64,000 nt of DNA from Auanema rhodensis (Eukaryota > Nematoda > Chromadorea > Rhabditida > Rhabditidae): the NCBI GenBank assembly GCA_964057225.1, contig CAXKVF010000081.1, positions 62,001 to 126,000 on the forward strand, read 5' to 3'. Of the stretch, positions 36,257 to 49,280 are shown piece by piece. The position numbers and the translations under genes were made by a program. Under the pieces are notes generated by a model. It saw nothing but the letters and a program-made list of their open reading frames with translations, had not been told where the DNA came from and did not search any database. Numbering within the stretch: the stretch's first letter is position 1; every line of letters begins with the position of its first letter.

Positions 36257-36784
36257 AATACCGCATCTCTTTATCTTTTACGTGAAGCGAGTTACATACC
36301 AAGTGCACATCACGTGTACATTTAATTAGCATAAATTAAAGTTCACGTAAATTTCAAAGTCATGGTTACCATGAACCAATATCAATAAAAATTTGTTTTT
36401 AGACTAATATGGACATGGGGAATCAAATTTTGAATACCGCATCTCTTTATCTTTTACGTGAAGCGAGTTACATACCAAGTGCACATCACGTGTACATTTA
36501 ATTAGCATAAATTAAAGTTCACGTAAATTTCAAAGTCATGGTTACCATGAACCAATATCAATAAAAATTTGTTTTTAGACTAATATGGACATGGGGAATC
36601 AAATTTTGAATACCGCATCTCTTTATCTTTTACGTGAAGCGAGTTACATACCAAGTGCACATCACGTGTACATTTAATTAGCATAAATTAAAGTTCACGT
36701 AAATTTCAAAGTCATGGTTACCATGAACCAATATCAATAAAAATTTGTTTTTAGACTAATATGGACATGGGGAATCAAATTTTG
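36257..36784 (+). repeat. 3T triplet, copy 1 (three identical-class monomers)
   Basis: Three consecutive monomers begin AATACCGC instead of AAAACCGC and share 23T, 118A and 169A. Such a run of one class is unusual in a domain where neighbouring monomers normally alternate. It recurs intact at 47521-48048 and 52097-52624, so the local triplication preceded the larger duplications. Confidence 0.9.
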
Positions 36785-38016
36785 AAAACCGCATCTCTTT
36801 ATCTTTCACGTGAAGCGAGTTACATACCAAGTGCACATCACGTGTACATTTAATTAGCATAAATTAAAGTTCACGTAAATTTCAAAGTCATGGTTACCAT
36901 GCACCAATATCAATAAAAATCTGTTTTTAGACTAATATGGACATGGGGAATCTAATTTTGAAAACCGCATCTCTTTATCTTTCACGTGAAGCGAGTTACA
37001 TACCAAGTGCACATCACGTGTACATTTAATTAGCATAAATTAAAGTTCACGTAAATTTCAAAGTCATGGTTACCATGCACCAATATCAATAAAAATTTGT
37101 TTTTAGACTAATATGGACATGGGGAATCTAATTTTGAAAACCGCATCTCTTTATCTTTCACGTGAAGCGAGTTACATATCAAGTGCACATCACGTGTACA
37201 TTTAATTAGCATAAATTAAAGTTCACGTAAATTTCAAAGTCATGGTTACCATTAACCAATATCAATAAAAATTTGTTTTTAGACTAATATGGACATGGGG
37301 AATCTAATTTTGAAAACCGCATCTCTTTATCTTTCAAGTGAAGCGAGTTACATACCAAGTGCACATCACGTGTACATTTAATTAGCATAAATTAAAGTTC
37401 ACGTAAATTTCAAAGTCATGGTTACCATGAACCAATATCAATAAAAATTTGTTTTTAGACTAATATGGACATGGGGAATCTAATTTTGAAAACCGCATCT
37501 CTTTATCTTTCACGTGAAGCGAGTTACATACCAAGTGCACATCACGTGTACATTTAATTAGCATAAATTAAAGTTCACGTAAATTTCAAAGTCATGGTTA
37601 CCATGCACCAATATCAATAAAAATTTGTTTTTAGACTAATATGGACATGGGGAATCTAATTTTGAAAACCGCATCTCTTTATCTTTCACGTGAAGCGAGT
37701 TACATATCAAGTGCACATCACGTGTACATTTAATTAGCATAAATTAAAGTTCACGTAAATTTCAAAGTCATGGTTACCATTAACCAATATCAATAAAAAT
37801 TTGTTTTTAGACTAATATGGACATGGGGAATCTAATTTTGAAAACCGCATCTCTTTATCTTTCAAGTGAAGCGAGTTACATACCAAGTGCACATCACGTG
37901 TACATTTAATTAGCATAAATTAAAGTTCACGTAAATTTCAAAGTCATGGTTACCATGCACCAATATCAATAAAAATTTGTTTTTAGACTAATATGGACAT
38001 GGGGAATCTAATTTTG
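36785..38016 (+). repeat. Left-domain island inside the right domain, copy 1
   Basis: Seven monomers carry the left-domain classes 137C, consensus, 43T/117T118A, 25A, consensus, 43T/117T118A, 25A. The first 25A monomer has 118A, a right-domain state, so the island is partly converted. It recurs at 48049-49280 and 52625-53856. Confidence 0.85.
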
Positions 38017-38544
38017 AAAACCGCATCTCTTTATCTTTCACGTGAAGCGAGTTACATACCAAGTGCACATCACGTGTACATTTAATTAGCATAAATTAAA
38101 GTTCACGTAAATTTCAAAGTCATGGTTACCATGCACCAATATCAATAAAAATTTGTTTTTAGACTAATATGGACATGGGGAATCTAATTTTGAAAACCGC
38201 ATCTCTTTATCTTTCACGTGAAGCGAGTTACATACCAAGAGCACATCACGTGTACATTTAATTAGCATAAATTAAAGTTCACGTAAATTTCAAAGTCATG
38301 GTTACCATGAACCAATATCAATAAAAATTTGTTTTTAGACTAATATGTACATGGGGAATCTAATTTTGAAAACCGCATCTCTTTATCTTTCACGTGAAGC
38401 GAGTTACATACCAAGTGCACATCACGTGTACATTTAATTAGCATAAATTAAAGTTCACGTAAATTTCAAAGTCATGGTTACCATGCACCAATATCAATAA
38501 AAATTTGTTTTTAGACTAATATGGACATGGGGAATCTAATTTTG

Positions 38545-39424
38545 AAAACCGCATCTCTTTATCTTTCACGTGAAGCGAGTTACATACCAAGTGCACATCA
38601 CGTGTACATTTAATTAGCATAAATTAAAGTTCACGTAAATTTCAAAGTCATGGTTACCATGAACCAATATCAATAAAAATTTGTTTTTAGACTAATATGG
38701 ACATGGGGAATCTAATTTTGAAAACCGCATCACTTTATCTTTCACGTGTAGCGAGTTACATACCAAGTGCACATCACGTGTACATTTAATTAGCATAAAT
38801 TAAAGTTCACGTAAATTTCAAAGTCATGGTTACCATGCACCAATATCAATAAAAATTTGTTTTTAGACTAATATGGACATGGGGAATCTAATTTTGAAAA
38901 CCGCATCTCTTTATATTTCACGTGAAGCGAGTTACATACCGAGTGCACATCACGTGTACATTTAATTAGCATAAATTAAAGTTCACGTAAATTTCAAAGT
39001 CATGGTTACCATGAACCAATATCAATAAAAATTTGTTTTTAGACTAATATGGACATGGGGAATCTAATTTTGAAAACCGCATCTCTTTATCTTTCACGTG
39101 AAGCGAGTTACATACCAAGTGCACATCACGTGTACATTTAATTAGCATAAATTAAAGTTCACGTAAATTTCAAAGTCATGGTTACCATGCACCAATATCA
39201 ATAAAAATTTGTTTTTAGACTAATATGGACATGGGGAATCTAATTTTGAAAACCGCATCTCTTTATCTTCCACGTGAAGCGAGTTATATACCAAGTGCAC
39301 ATCACGTGTACATTTAATTAGCATAAATTAAAGTTCACGTAAATTTCAAAGTCATGGTTACCATGAACCAATATCAATAAAAATTTGTTTTTAGACTAAT
39401 ATGTACATGGGGAATCTAATTTTG
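38545..39424 (+). repeat. Copy B of the 12A/29T block
   Basis: Five monomers (118A; 12A/29T; 19A/45G/118A; 118C; 22C/39T/118A/156T) match 21825-22704 at an offset of 16,720 bp (95 monomers). The match ends at 39425, where copy A has 137C and this copy does not. The 19A/45G/118A class is then repeated at 39601, apparently by a local two-to-four-monomer duplication. Confidence 0.85.
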
Positions 39425-39952
39425 AAAACCGCATCTCTTTATCTTTCACGTGAAGCGAGTTACATACCAAGTGCACATCACGTGTACATTTAATTAGCAT
39501 AAATTAAAGTTCACGTAAATTTCAAAGTCATGGTTACCATGCACCAATATCAATAAAAATTTGTTTTTAGACTAATATGGACATGGGGAATCTAATTTTG
39601 AAAACCGCATCTCTTTATATTTCACGTGAAGCGAGTTACATACCGAGTGCACATCACGTGTACATTTAATTAGCATAAATTAAAGTTCACGTAAATTTCA
39701 AAGTCATGGTTACCATGAACCAATATCAATAAAAATTTGTTTTTAGACTAATATGGACATGGGGAATCTAATTTTGAAAACCGCATCTCTTTATCTTTCA
39801 CGTGAAGCGAGTTACATACCAAGTGCACATCACGTGTACATTTAATTAGCATAAATTAAAGTTCACGTAAATTTCAACGTCATGGTTACCATGAACCAAT
39901 ATCAATACAAATTTGTTTTTAGACTAATATGGACATGGGGAATCTAATTTTG

Positions 39953-42064
39953 AAAACCGCATCACTTTATCTTTCACGTGAAGCGAGTTACATACCAAGT
40001 GCACATCACGTGTACATTTAATTAGCATAAATTAAAGTTCACGTAAATTTCAAAGTCATGGTTACCATGAACCAATATCAATAAAAATTTGTTTTTAGAC
40101 TAATATGTACATGGGGAATCTAATTTTGAAAACCGCATCTCTTTATCTTTCACGTGAAGCGAGTTACATACCAAGTGCACATCACGTGTACATTTAATTA
40201 GCATAAATTAAAGTTCACGTAAAATTCAAAGTCATGGTTACCATGCACCAATATCAATAAAAATTTGTTTTTAGACTAATATGGACATGGGGAATCTAAT
40301 TTTGAAAACCGCATCTCTTTATCTTTCACGTGAAGCGAGTTACATACCAAGTGCACATCACGTGTACATTTAATTAGCATAAATTAAAGTTCACGTAAAT
40401 TTCAAAGTCATGGTTACCATGAACCAATATCAATACAAATTTGTTTTTAGACTAATATGGACATGGGGAATCTAATGTTGAAAACCGCATCTCTTTATCT
40501 TTCACGTGAAGCGAGTTACATACCAAGTGCACATCACGTGTACATTTAATTAGCATAAATTAAAGTTCACGTAAATTTCAAAGTCATGGTTACCATGAAC
40601 CAATATCAATAAAAATTTGTTTTTAGACTAATATGGACATGGGGAATCTAATTTTGAAAACCGCATCTCTTTATCTTTCACGTGAAGCGAGTTACATACC
40701 AAGTGCACATCACGTGTACATTTAATTAGCATAAATTAAAGTTCACGTAAATTTCAAAGTCATGGTTACCATGCACCAATATCAATAAAAATTTGTTTTT
40801 AGACTAATATGGACATGGGGAATCTAATGTTGAAAACCGCATCTCTTTATCTTTCATGTGAAGCGAGTTACATACCAAGTGCACATCACGTGTACATTTA
40901 ATTAGCATAAATTAAAGTTCACGTAAATTTCAAAGTCATGGTTACCATGAACCAATATCAATAAAAATTTGTTTTTAGACTAATATGGACATGGGGAATC
41001 AAATTTTGAAAACCGCATCTCTTTATCTTTTACGGGAAGCGAGTTACATACCAAGTGCACATCACGTGTACATTTAATTAGCATAAATTAAAGTTCACGT
41101 AAATTTCAAAGTCATGGTTACCATGCACCAATATCAATAAAAATTTGTTTTTAGACTAATATGCACATGGGGAATCTAATTTTGAAAACCGCATCTCTTT
41201 ATCTTTCACGTGAAGCGAGTTACATACCAAGTGCACATCACGTGTACATTTAATTAGCATAAATTAAAGTTCACGTAAATTTCAAAGTCATGGTTACCAT
41301 GAACCAATATCAATAAAAATTTGTTTTTAGACTAATATGTACATGGGGAATCTAATTTTGAAAACCGCATCTCTTTATCTTTCACGTGAAGCGAGTTACA
41401 TACCAAGTGCACATCACGTGTACATTTAATTAGCATAAATTAAAGTTCACGTAAAATTCAAAGTCATGGTTACCATGCACCAATATCAATAAAAATTTGT
41501 TTTTAGACTAATATGGACATGGGGAATCTAATTTTGAAAACCGCATCTCTTTATCTTTCACGTGAAGCGAGTTACATACCAAGTGCACATCACGTGTACA
41601 TTTAATTAGCATAAATTAAAGTTCACGTAAATTTCAAAGTCATGGTTACCATGCACCAATATCAATAAAAATTTGTTTTTAGACTAATATGGACATGGGG
41701 AATCTAATTTTGAAAACCGCATCTCTTTATCTTTCACGTGAAGCGAGTTACATACCGAGTGCACATCACGTGTACAATTAATTAGCATAAATTAAAGTTC
41801 ACGTAAATTTCAAAGTCATGGTTACCATGAACCAATATCAATAAAAATTTGTTTTTAGACTAATATGGACATGGGGAATCTAATTTTGAAAACCGCATCT
41901 CTTTATCTTTCACGTGAAGCGAGTTACATACCAAGTGCACATCACGTGTACATTTAATTAGCATAAATTAAAGTTCACGTAAATTTCAAAGTCATGGTTA
42001 CCATGCACCAATATCAATAAAAATTTGTTTTTAGACTAATATGGACATGGGGAATCTAATTTTG
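39953..42064 (+). repeat. 12-mer unit, copy 2
   Basis: This copy has the same order as 28161-30272, including the shared 12A in its first monomer. The monomer before each of these two copies also shares CAACGTC (102C) and 132C (28081 and 39877), so the homology extends at least one monomer upstream. It is followed without a gap by copy 3, making a tandem pair with a 2,112-bp period. Confidence 0.88.
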
Positions 42065-44176
42065 AAAACCGCATCTCTTTATCTTTCACGTGAAGCGAGT
42101 TACATACCAAGTGCACATCACGTGTACATTTAATTAGCATAAATTAAAGTTCACGTAAATTTCAAAGTCATGGTTACCATGAACCAATATCAATAAAAAT
42201 TTGTTTTTAGACTAATATGTACATGGGGAATCTAATTTTGAAAACCGCATCTCTTTATCTTTCACGTGAAGCGAGTTACATACCAAGTGCACATCACGTG
42301 TACATTTAATTAGCATAAATTAAAGTTCACGTAAAATTCAAAGTCATGGTTACCATGCACCAATATCAATAAAAATTTGTTTTTAGACTAATATGGACAT
42401 GGGGAATCTAATTTTGAAAACCGCATCTCTTTATCTTTCACGTGAAGCGAGTTACATACCAAGTGCACATCACGTGTACATTTAATTAGCATAAATTAAA
42501 GTTCACGTAAATTTCAAAGTCATGGTTACCATGAACCAATATCAATACAAATTTGTTTTTAGACTAATATGGACATGGGGAATCTAATGTTGAAAACCGC
42601 ATCTCTTTATCTTTCACGTGAAGCGAGTTACATACCAAGTGCACATCACGTGTACATTTAATTAGCATAAATTAAAGTTCACGTAAATTTCAAAGTCATG
42701 GTTACCATGAACCAATATCAATAAAAATTTGTTTTTAGACTAATATGGACATGGGGAATCTAATTTTGAAAACCGCATCTCTTTATCTTTCACGTGAAGC
42801 GAGTTACATACCAAGTGCACATCACGTGTACATTTAATTAGCATAAATTAAAGTTCACGTAAATTTCAAAGTCATGGTTACCATGCACCAATATCAATAA
42901 AAATTTGTTTTTAGACTAATATGGACATGGGGAATCTAATGTTGAAAACCGCATCTCTTTATCTTTCATGTGAAGCGAGTTACATACCAAGTGCACATCA
43001 CGTGTACATTTAATTAGCATAAATTAAAGTTCACGTAAATTTCAAAGTCATGGTTACCATGAACCAATATCAATAAAAATTTGTTTTTAGACTAATATGG
43101 ACATGGGGAATCAAATTTTGAAAACCGCATCTCTTTATCTTTTACGGGAAGCGAGTTACATACCAAGTGCACATCACGTGTACATTTAATTAGCATAAAT
43201 TAAAGTTCACGTAAATTTCAAAGTCATGGTTACCATGCACCAATATCAATAAAAATTTGTTTTTAGACTAATATGCACATGGGGAATCTAATTTTGAAAA
43301 CCGCATCTCTTTATCTTTCACGTGAAGCGAGTTACATACCAAGTGCACATCACGTGTACATTTAATTAGCATAAATTAAAGTTCACGTAAATTTCAAAGT
43401 CATGGTTACCATGAACCAATATCAATAAAAATTTGTTTTTAGACTAATATGTACATGGGGAATCTAATTTTGAAAACCGCATCTCTTTATCTTTCACGTG
43501 AAGCGAGTTACATACCAAGTGCACATCACGTGTACATTTAATTAGCATAAATTAAAGTTCACGTAAAATTCAAAGTCATGGTTACCATGCACCAATATCA
43601 ATAAAAATTTGTTTTTAGACTAATATGGACATGGGGAATCTAATTTTGAAAACCGCATCTCTTTATCTTTCACGTGAAGCGAGTTACATACCAAGTGCAC
43701 ATCACGTGTACATTTAATTAGCATAAATTAAAGTTCACGTAAATTTCAAAGTCATGGTTACCATGCACCAATATCAATAAAAATTTGTTTTTAGACTAAT
43801 ATGGACATGGGGAATCTAATTTTGAAAACCGCATCTCTTTATCTTTCACGTGAAGCGAGTTACATACCGAGTGCACATCACGTGTACAATTAATTAGCAT
43901 AAATTAAAGTTCACGTAAATTTCAAAGTCATGGTTACCATGAACCAATATCAATAAAAATTTGTTTTTAGACTAATATGGACGTGGGGAATCTAATTTTG
44001 AAAACCGCATCTCTTTATCTTTCACGTGAAGCGAGTTACATACCAAGTGCACATCACGTGTACATTTAATTAGCATAAATTAAAGTTCACGTAAATTTCA
44101 AAGTCATGGTTACCATGCACCAATATCAATAAAAATTTGTTTTTAGACTAATATGGACATGGGGAATCTAATTTTG
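42065..44176 (+). repeat. 12-mer unit, copy 3
   Basis: This is the tandem partner of 39953-42064. It differs by loss of 12A in the first monomer and by a private GGACGTGGGG (159G) near 43981. After it, the array continues with the 48A, 71A/139T monomers that also follow copy 1, so it retains the ancestral right flank while copy 2 does not. Confidence 0.88.
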
Positions 44177-47168
44177 AAAACCGCATCTCTTTATCTTTCA
44201 CGTGAAGCGAGTTACATACCAAGAGCACATCACGTGTACATTTAATTAGCATAAATTAAAGTTCACGTAAATTTCAAAGTCATGGTTACCATGAACCAAT
44301 ATCAATAAAAATTTGTTTTTAGACTAATATGGACATGGGGAATCTAATTTTGAAAACCGCATCTCTTTATCTTTCACGTGAAGCGAGTTACATACCAAGT
44401 GCACATCACGTGTACATTTAATAAGCATAAATTAAAGTTCACGTAAATTTCAAAGTCATGGTTACCATGCACCAATATCAATAAAAATTTTTTTTTAGAC
44501 TAATATGGACATGGGGAATCTAATTTTGAAAACCGCATCTCTTTATCTTTCACGTGAAGCGAGTTACATACCGAGTGCACATCACGTGTACAATTAATTA
44601 GCATAAATTAAAGTTCACGTAAATTTCAAAGTCATGGTTACCATGAACCAATATCAATAAAAATTTGTTTTTAGACTAATATGGACATGGGGAATCTAAT
44701 TTTGAAAACCGCATCTCTTTATCTTTCACGTGAAGCGAGTTACATACCAAGTGCACATCACGTGTACATTTAATAAGCATAAATTAAAGTTCACGTAAAT
44801 TTCAAAGTCATGGTTACCATGCACCAATATCAATAAAAATTTGTTTTTAGACTAATATGGACATGGGGAATCTAATTTTGAAAACCGCATCTCTTTATCT
44901 TTCACGTGAAGCGAGTTACATACCAAGTGCACATCACGTGTACATTTAATTAGCATAAATTAAAGTTCACGTAAATTTCAAAGTCATGGTTACCATGAAC
45001 CAATATCAATGAAAATTTGTTTTTAGACTAATATGGACATGGGGAATCAAATTTTGAAAACCGCATCTCTTTATCTTTCACGTGAAGCAAGTTACATACC
45101 AAGTGCACATCACGTGTACATTTAATTAGCATAAATTAAAGTTCACGTAAATTTCAAAGTCATGGTTACCATGCACCAATATCAATAAAAAATTGTTTTT
45201 AGACTAATATGGACATGGGGAATCTAATTTTGAAAACCGCATCTCTTTATCTTTCACGTGAAGCGAGTTACATACCGAGTGCACATCACGTGTACAATTA
45301 ATTAGCATAAATTAAAGTTCACGTAAATTTCAAAGTCATGGTTACCATGAACCAATATCAATAAAAATTTGTTTTTAGACTAATATGGACATGGGGAATC
45401 AAATTTTGAAAACCGCATCTCTTTATCTTTCACGTGAAGCGAGTTACATACCAAGTGCACATCACGTGTACATTTAATTAGCATAAATTAAAGTTCACGT
45501 AAATTTCAAAGTCATGGTTACCATGCACCAATATCAATAAAAATTTGTTTTTAGACTAATATGCACATGGGGAATCTAATTTTGAAAACCGCATCTCTTT
45601 ATCTTTCACGTGAAGCGAGTTACATACCAAGTGCACATCACGTGTACATTTAATTAGCATAAATTAAAGTTCACGTAAATTTCAAAGTCATGGTTACCAT
45701 GAACCAATATCAATAAAAATTTGTTTTTAGACTAATATGTACATGGGGAATCTAATTTTGAAAACCGCATCTCTTTATCTTTCACGTGAAGCGAGTTACA
45801 TACCAAGTGCACATCACGTGTACATTTAATTAGCATAAATTAAAGTTCACGTAAATTTCAAAGTCATGGTTACCATGCACCAATATCAATAAAAATTTGT
45901 TTTTAGACTAATATGGACATGGGGAATCTAATGTTGAAAACCGCATCTCTTTATCTTTCACGTGAAGCGAGTTACATACCGAGTGCACATCACGTGTACA
46001 ATTAATTAGCATAAATTAAAGTTCACGTAAATTTCAAAGTCATGGTTACCATGAACCAATATCAATAAAAATTTGTTTTTAGACTAATATGGACATGGGG
46101 AATCTAATTTTGAAAACCGCATCTCTTCATCTTTCACGTGAAGCGAGTTACATACCAAGTGCACATCACGTGTACATTTAATAAGCATAAATTAAAGTTC
46201 ACGTAAATTTCAAAGTCATGGTTACCATGCACCAATATCAATAAAAATTTGTTTTTAGACTAATATGGACATGGGGAATCTAATTTTGAAAACCGCATCT
46301 CTTTATCTTTCACGTGAAGCGAGTTACATACCAAGTGCACATCACGTGTACATTTAATTAGCATAAATTAAAGTTCACGTAAATTTCAAAGTCATGGTTA
46401 CCATGAACCAATATCAATGAAAATTTGTTTTTAGACTAATATGGACATGGGGAATCAAATTTTGAAAACCGCATCTCTTTATCTTTCACGTGAAGCAAGT
46501 TACATACCAAGTGCACATCACGTGTACATTTAATTAGCATAAATTAAAGTTCACGTAAATTTCAAAGTCATGGTTACCATGCACCAATATCAATAAAAAA
46601 TTGTTTTTAGACTAATATGGACATGGGGAATCTAATTTTGAAAACCGCATCTCTTTATCTTTCACGTGAAGCGAGTTACATACCGAGTGCACATCACGTG
46701 TACAATTAATTAGCATAAATTAAAGTTCACGTAAATTTCAAAGTCATGGTTACCATGAACCAATATCAATAAAAATTTGTTTTTAGACTAATATGGACAT
46801 GGGGAATCAAATTTTGAAAACCGCATCTCTTTATCTTTTACGTGAAGCGAGTTACATACCAAGTGCACATCACGTGTACATTTAATTAGCATAAATTAAA
46901 GTTCACGTAAATTTCAAAGTCATGGTTACCATGCACCAATATCAATAAAAATTTGTTTTTAGACTAATATGCACATGGGGAATCTAATTTTGAAAACCGC
47001 ATCTCTTTATCTTTCACGTGAAGCGAGTTACATACCAAGTGCACATCACGTGTACATTTAATTAGCATAAATTAAAGTTCACGTAAATTTCAAAGTCATG
47101 GTTACCATGAACCAATATCAATAAAAATTTGTTTTTAGACTAATATGGACATGGGGAATCAAATTTTG
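43121..47168 (+). repeat. 23-monomer block, left copy (offset 16,544 bp)
   Basis: It begins with the 23T/27G/156C monomer and passes through 156T, 96A, 45G/65A, 48A, 71A/139T, 131G/169A, 33A/136A and further 45G/65A classes. It matches 59665-63712 monomer by monomer at 94 monomers. Differences include 27G (present here, absent at 59665), 159G near 43981 and TCTTCATCT at 46113. Confidence 0.88.
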
Positions 47169-47520
47169 AAAACCGCATCTCTTTATCTTTTACGTGAAGC
47201 AAGTTACATACCAAGTGCACATCACGTGTACATTTAATTAGCATAAATTAAAGTTCACGTAAATTTCAAAGTCATGGTTACCATGCACCAATATCAATAA
47301 AAATTTGTTTTTAGACTAATATGCACATGGGGAATCTAATTTTGAAAACCGCATCTCTTTATCTTTCACGTGAAGCGAGTTACATACCAAGTGCACATCA
47401 CGTGTACATTTAATTAGCATAAATTAAAGTTCACGTAAATTTCAAAGTCATGGTTACCATGAACCAATATCAATAAAAATTTGTTTTTAGACTAATATGG
47501 ACATGGGGAATCAAATTTTG

Positions 47521-48048
47521 AATACCGCATCTCTTTATCTTTTACGTGAAGCGAGTTACATACCAAGTGCACATCACGTGTACATTTAATTAGCATAAAT
47601 TAAAGTTCACGTAAATTTCAAAGTCATGGTTACCATGAACCAATATCAATAAAAATTTGTTTTTAGACTAATATGGACATGGGGAATCAAATTTTGAATA
47701 CCGCATCTCTTTATCTTTTACGTGAAGCGAGTTACATACCAAGTGCACATCACGTGTACATTTAATTAGCATAAATTAAAGTTCACGTAAATTTCAAAGT
47801 CATGGTTACCATGAACCAATATCAATAAAAATTTGTTTTTAGACTAATATGGACATGGGGAATCAAATTTTGAATACCGCATCTCTTTATCTTTTACGTG
47901 AAGCGAGTTACATACCAAGTGCACATCACGTGTACATTTAATTAGCATAAATTAAAGTTCACGTAAATTTCAAAGTCATGGTTACCATGAACCAATATCA
48001 ATAAAAATTTGTTTTTAGACTAATATGGACATGGGGAATCAAATTTTG
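47521..48048 (+). repeat. 3T triplet, copy 2
   Basis: The same three monomers (3T/23T/118A/169A) as at 36257, at an offset of 64 monomers, with the same flanks: a 118A/169A monomer before and a 137C monomer after. Confidence 0.9.
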
Positions 48049-49280
48049 AAAACCGCATCTCTTTATCTTTCACGTGAAGCGAGTTACATACCAAGTGCAC
48101 ATCACGTGTACATTTAATTAGCATAAATTAAAGTTCACGTAAATTTCAAAGTCATGGTTACCATGCACCAATATCAATAAAAATCTGTTTTTAGACTAAT
48201 ATGGACATGGGGAATCTAATTTTGAAAACCGCATCTCTTTATCTTTCACGTGAAGCGAGTTACATACCAAGTGCACATCACGTGTACATTTAATTAGCAT
48301 AAATTAAAGTTCACGTAAATTTCAAAGTCATGGTTACCATGCACCAATATCAATAAAAATTTGTTTTTAGACTAATATGGACATGGGGAATCTAATTTTG
48401 AAAACCGCATCTCTTTATCTTTCACGTGAAGCGAGTTACATATCAAGTGCACATCACGTGTACATTTAATTAGCATAAATTAAAGTTCACGTAAATTTCA
48501 AAGTCATGGTTACCATTAACCAATATCAATAAAAATTTGTTTTTAGACTAATATGGACATGGGGAATCTAATTTTGAAAACCGCATCTCTTTATCTTTCA
48601 AGTGAAGCGAGTTACATACCAAGTGCACATCACGTGTACATTTAATTAGCATAAATTAAAGTTCACGTAAATTTCAAAGTCATGGTTACCATGAACCAAT
48701 ATCAATAAAAATTTGTTTTTAGACTAATATGGACATGGGGAATCTAATTTTGAAAACCGCATCTCTTTATCTTTCACGTGAAGCGAGTTACATACCAAGT
48801 GCACATCACGTGTACATTTAATTAGCATAAATTAAAGTTCACGTAAATTTCAAAGTCATGGTTACCATGCACCAATATCAATAAAAATTTGTTTTTAGAC
48901 TAATATGGACATGGGGAATCTAATTTTGAAAACCGCATCTCTTTATCTTTCACGTGAAGCGAGTTACATATCAAGTGCACATCACGTGTACATTTAATTA
49001 GCATAAATTAAAGTTCACGTAAATTTCAAAGTCATGGTTACCATTAACCAATATCAATAAAAATTTGTTTTTAGACTAATATGGACATGGGGAATCTAAT
49101 TTTGAAAACCGCATCTCTTTATCTTTCAAGTGAAGCGAGTTACATACCAAGTGCACATCACGTGTACATTTAATTAGCATAAATTAAAGTTCACGTAAAT
49201 TTCAAAGTCATGGTTACCATGCACCAATATCAATAAAAATTTGTTTTTAGACTAATATGGACATGGGGAATCTAATTTTG
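48049..49280 (+). repeat. Left-domain island, copy 2
   Basis: The same seven-monomer order as at 36785-38016, including the 25A+118A recombinant at 48577-48752. It was carried here as part of the 64-monomer-offset duplication. Confidence 0.85.

Larger units (their letters stand above)
35201..38368 (+). repeat. Copy 1 of the composite 3T/left-island block
   Basis: The order is 136A; 45G/65A/118A/169A; 23T/156C; 118A/169A; 23T/33A/156C; 118A/169A; three 3T monomers; 118A-free 137C; then left-domain classes and 48A/156T. It matches 46465-49632 at an offset of 11,264 bp (64 monomers), and its later part matches 51745-54208 at 15,840 bp (90 monomers). Confidence 0.88.
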
